This document shows, in pieces, positions 21,282-25,901 of a stretch of 25,901 nucleotides of DNA (within the stretch, counting starts at the first letter, position 1; each line of letters opens with the position of its first letter). Below the pieces are notes generated by a model, which saw only the letters and a program-made list of their open reading frames with translations, ran no database searches and was not told the DNA's origin. Source of the stretch: Thermoflexales bacterium (GTDB lineage: Bacteria; Chloroflexota; Anaerolineae; B4-G1); assembly GCA_007118795.1 (NCBI GenBank), contig SKQX01000011.1:1-25901 (forward strand), written 5' to 3'. The position numbers were made by a program, and so were the translations under genes.

Positions 21282-21326
21282 ATGGATACCGTGAGTCCAT
21301 CTGTGCGATCCGGAGAGCACCGTTGA
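21282..21326 (+). other. Possible 14-codon leader peptide overlapping the GDT1-type gene
   Basis: ATG 21282 is preceded by AGGGGGG and opens a frame of 14 codons ending in TGA 21324-21326. The stop overlaps the TTG start of the transporter as TTGA. It could be a coupled leader peptide, or the ATG may be fortuitous. Confidence 0.25.
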
Positions 21327-21943
21327 ACTGGAGTGGGTTTCTGACCGCGCTGGGCCTCGTCTTCGTGGCCGAGCTGGGAGACAAGACGCAACTGGCCGTC
21401 GTCATGCAGGTGTGCAGGTTCCGCCGCCCCTGGGCGGTCTTTGCGGGAGCGAGCCTGGGGCTCGCCCTGGTCACCGGCCTCGGGGCGGTGGTGGGGCAGG
21501 CGGTGGGGCACCTGGTACCGCGGGAGATCGTGCGGGCCGTTGCGGCTGGGGCGTTTCTGGTGATGGGGGTGCTGATGGGCCGGCAGGCATGCAGGCCCGA
21601 GTCACCCAGCCGATCGCGGGAAGTGTGCGATGTCGCTGGCAGTGAGGACTCGACCCGGTCGGAGAGCGGGTGGTGGTGGCAGGCCTTCGGTGGGACCCTG
21701 GGCCTGCTGTTTGTGGCGGAGATGGGGGATAAGACTCAACTGGCGGTTCTGACTCTGGCTGGGCAGTCCAGCTCCGCGTGGGCCGTCTTCGTCGGTGCGA
21801 CTCTGGCCCTGATGGGGGTCACAGCGCTGGGCGTCCTGGGTGGGGAGGGACTGTCTCGACTGATGCCTGAACGGATGCTCCTTTGGGTGTCGGCGGCAGC
21901 GTTTGTTGGTATGGCATTATTGATGGCGACGGGCCTACTGTGA
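21323..21943 (+). CDS. GDT1/TMEM165 (UPF0016) family cation transporter
   Basis: This 206-residue membrane protein has the two hallmark copies of the ExGDKT motif: VAELGDKTQLAVV near residue 14 and VAEMGDKTQLAVL near residue 134. Each repeat has three hydrophobic helices, and a hydrophilic loop (RPESPSRSREVCDVAGSED...) joins the two halves. Members move Ca2+ or Mn2+ out of the cytoplasm, with Mn2+ export likely in bacteria. TTG 21323 is preferred: it has GGAG about eight bases upstream and puts the first motif at the normal distance from the N-terminus. A longer in-frame start would add unlike residues. It lies 82 bases before the response regulator gene. Confidence 0.88.
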   Translation: MNWSGFLTALGLVFVAELGDKTQLAVVMQVCRFRRPWAVFAGASLGLALVTGLGAVVGQAVGHLVPREIVRAVAAGAFLVMGVLMGRQACRPESPSRSREVCDVAGSEDSTRSESGWWWQAFGGTLGLLFVAEMGDKTQLAVLTLAGQSSSAWAVFVGATLALMGVTALGVLGGEGLSRLMPERMLLWVSAAAFVGMALLMATGLL

Positions 21944-22025
21944 CGACAACGGCCGGCGTTACCGTCGGGTGTCCCTGTGGGACGGATCAGCGCCACGCTC
22001 TGGTGCACAGATGATGGGGGGTATC

Positions 22026-22721
22026 GTGTCTCGAACCGTTCTGGTGGTCGATGACGAACCCGAAATCGTTCGTCTGCTACGCTCGTACCTGGAGCGGGAT
22101 GGCTATCGGGTGGTGACGGCCTCCAATGGCGAGGAGGCGCTGTACGTGGCCCGACACGAGAGCCCCGACCTGGTGTTGCTGGACATCCTCATGCCGAGGA
22201 TGGATGGCCTGGAGTTCACGCGGAGGGTGCGTCGCGAACAGGACGTACCCATCATCATGCTGACCGCCCGGGCCGAGGAGATGGATCGGATCGTGGGTCT
22301 GGAGATCGGGGCCGACGACTACGTTACCAAGCCGTTCAGCCCGCGGGAGGTCGTCGCACGGGTGCGGGCGGTGCTGCGCCGGGCCCAGCCCAAGCCCGAG
22401 GCCCCGCCTATCCTCCGTGTTGGTCCGATCACGCTGGATCGTTCCAGGCACACGGTCACGGTCGACGGAGAGGGTATCGATCTGACGCCCACGGAGTTCG
22501 GCATTCTGGAGACACTGATGAAGGCGCCGGGCCGAGTTTTCTCTCGTGGTGAGATCCTCGAGGCGGTGCACGGCGTCACGTTTGAGGCCTACGAGCGGAC
22601 GGTGGATGCGCACGTCAAGAACCTGCGGGGGAAGATCGAACCTGATCGGGAGAGCCCACGTTACATCGTCACTGTGCGTGGGGCCGGATACCGTCTAGAG
22701 TCAGAGTTGGAGCGGGGTTAG
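22026..22721 (+). CDS. OmpR/PhoB-family response regulator
   Basis: The 231-residue regulator has a receiver domain with acidic pocket D9-D10-E11, phospho-acceptor D53 in LVLLDILMPRMDG, T80 and K102 (DYVTKPF). The C-terminal winged-helix effector domain runs from about 130, with DLTPTEFGILETLM, RVFSRGEIL and VRGAGYRLE. It should dimerise on tandem direct repeats about 11 bp apart, the pattern seen before the gene at 20070. GTG 22026 is preferred over ATG 22011 because GGGGGG lies five bases before it. The histidine kinase gene follows 92 bases later in the same direction. Confidence 0.93.
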   Translation: MSRTVLVVDDEPEIVRLLRSYLERDGYRVVTASNGEEALYVARHESPDLVLLDILMPRMDGLEFTRRVRREQDVPIIMLTARAEEMDRIVGLEIGADDYVTKPFSPREVVARVRAVLRRAQPKPEAPPILRVGPITLDRSRHTVTVDGEGIDLTPTEFGILETLMKAPGRVFSRGEILEAVHGVTFEAYERTVDAHVKNLRGKIEPDRESPRYIVTVRGAGYRLESELERG

Positions 22722-22813
22722 CCTCCCGGCAGGGCAGAGGGTTGGAGCGTCGGATAGTTTCGGGAGATCGTGGGGCTGGTCATGAGAGCTTGAGATCCTT
22801 CGCGGGGGGGGCG

Positions 22814-24193
22814 ATGAGTAGCCTCTACTGGAAGGGGATGGTGGCCTTCTTGATCGTCATCCTCGTCGCAGTCGGGACGGTGGCGGTGCTGACGGCGCGG
22901 GCCACGGAGACTGCCTTCCGCCGGTATACGCTGACGCGGGGCGTGTTGTGGGAGGCGGTGACTGCCGAGCTGGCCGCCTACTACGCCGCTCAGGACTCCT
23001 GGGCGGGAATACAGGAAGCGCTGATACTGACGCCCGACCGACGGCACGGAATGGGGGGCAGGGGCGCTACCGATCACCCGCTGAGACAGGTCGATTTTCG
23101 CATCCTTGACGCGGAGGGGCGGGTTGTCGCCAGCACGGAGGGCTCACCCCGGGGAAGCATGCCCAGAACAACCTTCGAGGATGCGGTCCCGATTGAGGTG
23201 GATGGGGAGATCGTAGGGCATCTCCTTCCGGCCCTGAGGCCCGTCCCCAGCTGGCCTCTGGATGCGGCCCAGACGGCGTTCTTGGATCAGGTGCAGAGGA
23301 GACTGTGGATCGGGGCTGCAGCGGCCCTGGCTGTGGCGTTGGTTGTCGGTGGCGTGCTGTTCCGCTCCATCACCGCTCCCCTCCGCGAGTTGACCGCCGC
23401 GAGCGAGGCGATCGCTGGCGGCGACCTCTCCACCCGGGCCGACGTCCGGGGAGACGATGAGGTAGCACAACTGGCGGATGCCTTCAACTCTATGGCCAGC
23501 AGTCTGGCGCAGATGGAAGAGGCGCGCCGCAATCAATCGGCGGACATCGCCCACGAACTGCGCACCCCCCTCACGGTGCTGCAGGGGACCCTTGAGGCGA
23601 TGCTCGACGAGGTCTACCCAACGGACGCCGACAACCTGGAGGCGGCGCTGTCCCAGACGCGTACCCTCTCCCGGTTGATCGAGGACCTACGTGTCCTGGC
23701 TCTGGCCGATGCCGGGGAGCTCCGGCTTGAGAAGGAGGAGCTCGATCTCGACGGACTCTTGAAGGGGATCGTTGAGGCGTACCAGCCTCGGGCCAAGGTG
23801 CAGGCGATCGTCTTGGCACTGGAGACGCCGGCGGGGCTCCCGCCGGTCTCCGCAGATCGGGACCGCTTGATTCAGGTGATGGGGAATTTGCTGACGAACT
23901 CCCTCCAGTACGTCTCCGATGGCGGACATGTGAGGGTAGAAGCCGAGGAACGAGACGAAGAGGTGGCTGTACTGGTGAAGGACAACGGCCCCGGTGTTCC
24001 TCCGGATGATCTGCCCCACCTGTTTGAGCGCTTCTGGCGCGCCGACCCGGCTCGCCGGCGGGCTACGGGGGGCAGCGGGTTGGGCCTCGCCATCGCGCGC
24101 CACATCGTGGAGGCCCACGGCGGACACATGTGGGCCGTCGAGACTGATGGCGGAGGGTTGACCATCGGGTTCACGCTCCCTGTGGCGGTGTGA
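22814..24193 (+). CDS. Membrane sensor histidine kinase
   Basis: The 459-residue kinase has two membrane helices (about 9-28 and 165-183) flanking a ~135-residue extracytoplasmic sensor domain that includes VDFRILDAEGRVVASTEGS. A HAMP domain follows (FRSITAPLRELTAASEAIAGGDLSTRADVRGDDEVAQL). The HisKA H-box is SADIAHELRTPL (H247). The ATPase domain has the N-box MGNLLTNSLQYV (N358, N362), D390 in VKDNGPGV, the F-box LFERFWR and GGSGLGLAIARHIVEAHGG. ATG 22814 with a G-rich tract before it is chosen; TTG 22742 would add 24 unlike residues. It is the likely partner of the preceding regulator. The signal is unknown. Confidence 0.93.
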   Translation: MSSLYWKGMVAFLIVILVAVGTVAVLTARATETAFRRYTLTRGVLWEAVTAELAAYYAAQDSWAGIQEALILTPDRRHGMGGRGATDHPLRQVDFRILDAEGRVVASTEGSPRGSMPRTTFEDAVPIEVDGEIVGHLLPALRPVPSWPLDAAQTAFLDQVQRRLWIGAAAALAVALVVGGVLFRSITAPLRELTAASEAIAGGDLSTRADVRGDDEVAQLADAFNSMASSLAQMEEARRNQSADIAHELRTPLTVLQGTLEAMLDEVYPTDADNLEAALSQTRTLSRLIEDLRVLALADAGELRLEKEELDLDGLLKGIVEAYQPRAKVQAIVLALETPAGLPPVSADRDRLIQVMGNLLTNSLQYVSDGGHVRVEAEERDEEVAVLVKDNGPGVPPDDLPHLFERFWRADPARRRATGGSGLGLAIARHIVEAHGGHMWAVETDGGGLTIGFTLPVAV

Positions 24194-24489
24194 TGGAAGG
24201 CTGCCCCGTGAGGGCGGATATCTGTCAGCGTGGAAGGGGAGGAGGGGGCACGCCGGCACCCCGGGTGATGGACGACGGCGTCGGTATGCCGCTGGCTCAG
24301 CAATCGCGTGTCTCTGGTCGGCTCTTCCGGGCTCAGTCGGCGTGGACGGCGGGCGTCAGAGGCCCGGGCCTGGGCTGGGTTTCGTGGAGGTCGTGGGCGA
24401 AAGGCACGGCGGCTGAGTGTGGGTGGAGAGCACACCGGCTGAGGGGAGCGTCTTCGCCCTGTGGCCCCTCCGGTGCCGGGCTACGAGCC

Positions 24490-25899
24490 CTAGCGACCCC
24501 GGACCGCGACGCAGGGATCGTAGTCTGCACCCAGTATGATGCGGAACTGGACGTCGCTGTCCTCGGTTGGCTGCGAGAGGACGTCGTCTCGCCCTCGTCC
24601 GTAGAGGCGCATCAGCCGCTGCACAACCCAGTTGTCGGGGGTCGTCCTGAGGTCGACGATCTGCGTGCGGGGTTGGATCTCCTGTGCCCTGTCGACGGCC
24701 ACCACCGCGAATCCCTCCCAACGGAGCCTCTCAGCCGCCACGCGGCCCCATCCCTCGTGCGGGTTGGCGTTGATCACCTCGACCCGGTGGGCCCGCGCTT
24801 CTACAGGAGGCGGCGGTGCCAGGGCCTCACGGACCACGGATTGGAGATTCTCCTCAACCGGGAGCAGTATGTACATGCCATCAGGGCCTCGCGCGGCCTC
24901 GACGGCGCCGCCTCCCACGAAGCGGCTCTTCACATTGGCGGGATCTAACTGGAGACCAATGGCACCCAGTCGGATTACCCCGTCCAAGTCGAGGTCGGTG
25001 GCGACGGTTTCCCTCAGGGCGCCCCACAGGGAAGGAATTTTCGGAACGACCCCCACGCTGCGGATCTGTTGTGACAGGCCCCGGAGCACCTGCTGCTGCC
25101 GACGATGGCGGTCGAAGTCACTGGTGTCCCAGCGGGAGCGGGTGTACATCAGCGCGTGCTTCCCGTCGAGATGGTGAATCCCGGGTTCCAGGTTTATGGC
25201 GATCCGACCGGTCGGCGACTCCGGGTCGGGGAAGATATCCTGTAGGGGGCACTCGACCGCGACCGTGACCCCCCCCAGAGCGTCGACGATCTGCACAAAG
25301 CTATCGTACCCGACCCGCGCGTAGTAGTCGACGTGTACCCCGAAGTTGTGTCTGATGGTTGCCTTCGCCAGGGCGGGCCCCCCCGTGCTGAAGGCGGTGT
25401 TGATCTTGCCGAAGCCCACCCCCGGCATCCAGGCGTAGAAGTCGCGGGGGATAGATAGAAGGGAGACCGAGGGGGTCTCCGGATGGATGGTGGCGATGAC
25501 CATGGTGTCGGTGCGCCCGATACTGTCCATGTCCGGTTGATCCGACCCAAGCAACAGGATATTCCTCACGTTCTGAGGCTGACCGATCAGCACCACCGAT
25601 TCCGGGCCGGTCAACGTCGTGGTGATGGAGTCTGTGCGCGTCACGACCACGGGCGTTGGCATCGGTGTTCCGGACAGAAAGCCCAGCGAGGGGGCCGCTC
25701 CCCGGGGCGGAGGCGTCGGTTCGATCGTTGGTGTGGGCGTAGGCGCGAGCGTTGGCGTTCTTGTGGGCGTCCGGGTCGGGGTCGGGGTCGCCGTGGGCGA
25801 AGGAGTGGGCGTCATCGTGGGGGTCTCGATGGTCGGGCTTGGGGTGAGCGTGACGGGAGCCGGGGTAGCGCTTGGCAGTGGGGCAGCGGGAGCAGCGAA
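24490..25899 (-). CDS. LytR-CpsA-Psr (LCP) family protein with LytR_C domain (5' end outside window)
   Basis: LCP proteins attach glycopolymers to the cell wall or envelope. The frame is open to the window edge, so the N-terminus and any anchor helix lie outside. The visible N-terminal part is a Thr/Pro-rich linker of over 60 residues (many TPTP units). The LCP domain then shows NILLLGSDQPDMDSIGRTDTM, SIPRDFYAWMPGVGFGKINTAF and GYDSFVQIVDALGGV, with the late motif HHLDGKHALMYTRSR-WDTSDFDRHRRQQQ. A C-terminal LytR_C-like region follows (HRVEVINANPHEGWGRVAAERL). Conserved basic and acidic residues (R in IPRDF, D in GSD, R in RSR) are present. It converges with the histidine kinase gene across 296 bases in which I see no gene or clear terminator. 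Confidence 0.92.
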   Translation of the reverse strand, partial: FAAPAAPLPSATPAPVTLTPSPTIETPTMTPTPSPTATPTPTRTPTRTPTLAPTPTPTIEPTPPPRGAAPSLGFLSGTPMPTPVVVTRTDSITTTLTGPESVVLIGQPQNVRNILLLGSDQPDMDSIGRTDTMVIATIHPETPSVSLLSIPRDFYAWMPGVGFGKINTAFSTGGPALAKATIRHNFGVHVDYYARVGYDSFVQIVDALGGVTVAVECPLQDIFPDPESPTGRIAINLEPGIHHLDGKHALMYTRSRWDTSDFDRHRRQQQVLRGLSQQIRSVGVVPKIPSLWGALRETVATDLDLDGVIRLGAIGLQLDPANVKSRFVGGGAVEAARGPDGMYILLPVEENLQSVVREALAPPPPVEARAHRVEVINANPHEGWGRVAAERLRWEGFAVVAVDRAQEIQPRTQIVDLRTTPDNWVVQRLMRLYGRGRDDVLSQPTEDSDVQFRIILGADYDPCVAVRGR

Positions 25900-25901
25900 G
25901 A

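Noticed and set aside
21000..21322. yybP-ykoY (Mn2+) riboswitch before the GDT1-type gene
   Set aside because: Such transporters are often controlled by this riboswitch, so I looked for its conserved core. I could not find the conserved blocks in a convincing arrangement.
21012..21326. 104-codon plus-strand frame before the transporter gene
   Set aside because: Composition is Arg/Ser/Gly-rich and non-protein-like over most of its length. Only the last 14 codons have a ribosome site, and I list these separately as a weak leader candidate.
24194..24489. Possible small gene between the histidine kinase and LCP genes
   Set aside because: No frame with coding character or start signals, and no clear terminator; left as plain intergenic sequence between convergent genes.
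25640..25901. GT-rich short repeats near the right edge as a DNA repeat array
   Set aside because: They are the codons of the Thr/Pro-rich linker of the LCP protein read on the opposite strand, not an independent repeat or CRISPR.

Overview
The window is high-GC bacterial DNA that most resembles a member of the Chloroflexota. This is inferred from gene content: a GldF-GldG fusion followed by a DUF4340 gene, a topoisomerase I with an extra N-terminal zinc domain, a LytR-CpsA-Psr protein with a long Thr/Pro linker, and an ffh-rpsP-khpA-rimM block. No rRNA gene is present to fix the taxonomy. Genes are mostly ordinary core genes on the left and accessory genes on the right.

Layout. Positions 1-3741 hold the 3' part of an ABC-2 permease/GldG-like fusion and a coupled DUF4340 membrane protein (plus strand), closed by a strong hairpin. 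Positions 3775-4003 hold tRNA-Arg(TCG) and tRNA-His(GTG) on the minus strand with a clear promoter. Positions 4412-14052 are a long minus-strand run read from right to left: ffh, rpsP, khpA, rimM, dprA, a mannose-1-phosphate guanylyltransferase gene, topA, a two-helix membrane protein of unknown function, and a SAM-dependent methyltransferase. A textbook sigma-70 promoter precedes ffh, and a second one precedes the unknown membrane protein.

From 14338 the plus strand carries accessory genes: a gamma-class carbonic anhydrase; arsR and arsM (arsenite sensing and methylation); a radical SAM/SPASM protein of the tungsten-cofactor oxidoreductase maturase type; a short gene interrupted by two consecutive UGA codons; a MntA/HepT-type toxin-antitoxin pair; and an Mth938-like domain protein. 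The tandem-UGA gene is the most remarkable item. The reading frame has coding character on both sides of UGA-UGA. The two UGAs form a Cys-x-x-Sec-Sec motif, and a two-part stem-loop with a GGUC apical loop starts at the next base, as expected for a bacterial SECIS element. I read it as a small selenoprotein with adjacent selenocysteines, possibly a HesB/IscA-like 'CC/Se' protein.

The right end (20070-24193) looks like a signalling unit: an exported helical protein, a GDT1/TMEM165-type cation transporter, an OmpR-type response regulator and its histidine kinase. The exported-protein gene has three direct repeats at exact 11-bp spacing just before an extended -10 box, a typical OmpR/PhoB-family activator site. 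The window ends inside a minus-strand LCP-family cell-envelope ligase gene. The long spaces around 4.0-4.4, 18.1-18.4, 19.6-20.0 and 20.6-21.3 kb carry hairpins, a four-copy 17-bp tandem repeat and little recognisable coding sequence.
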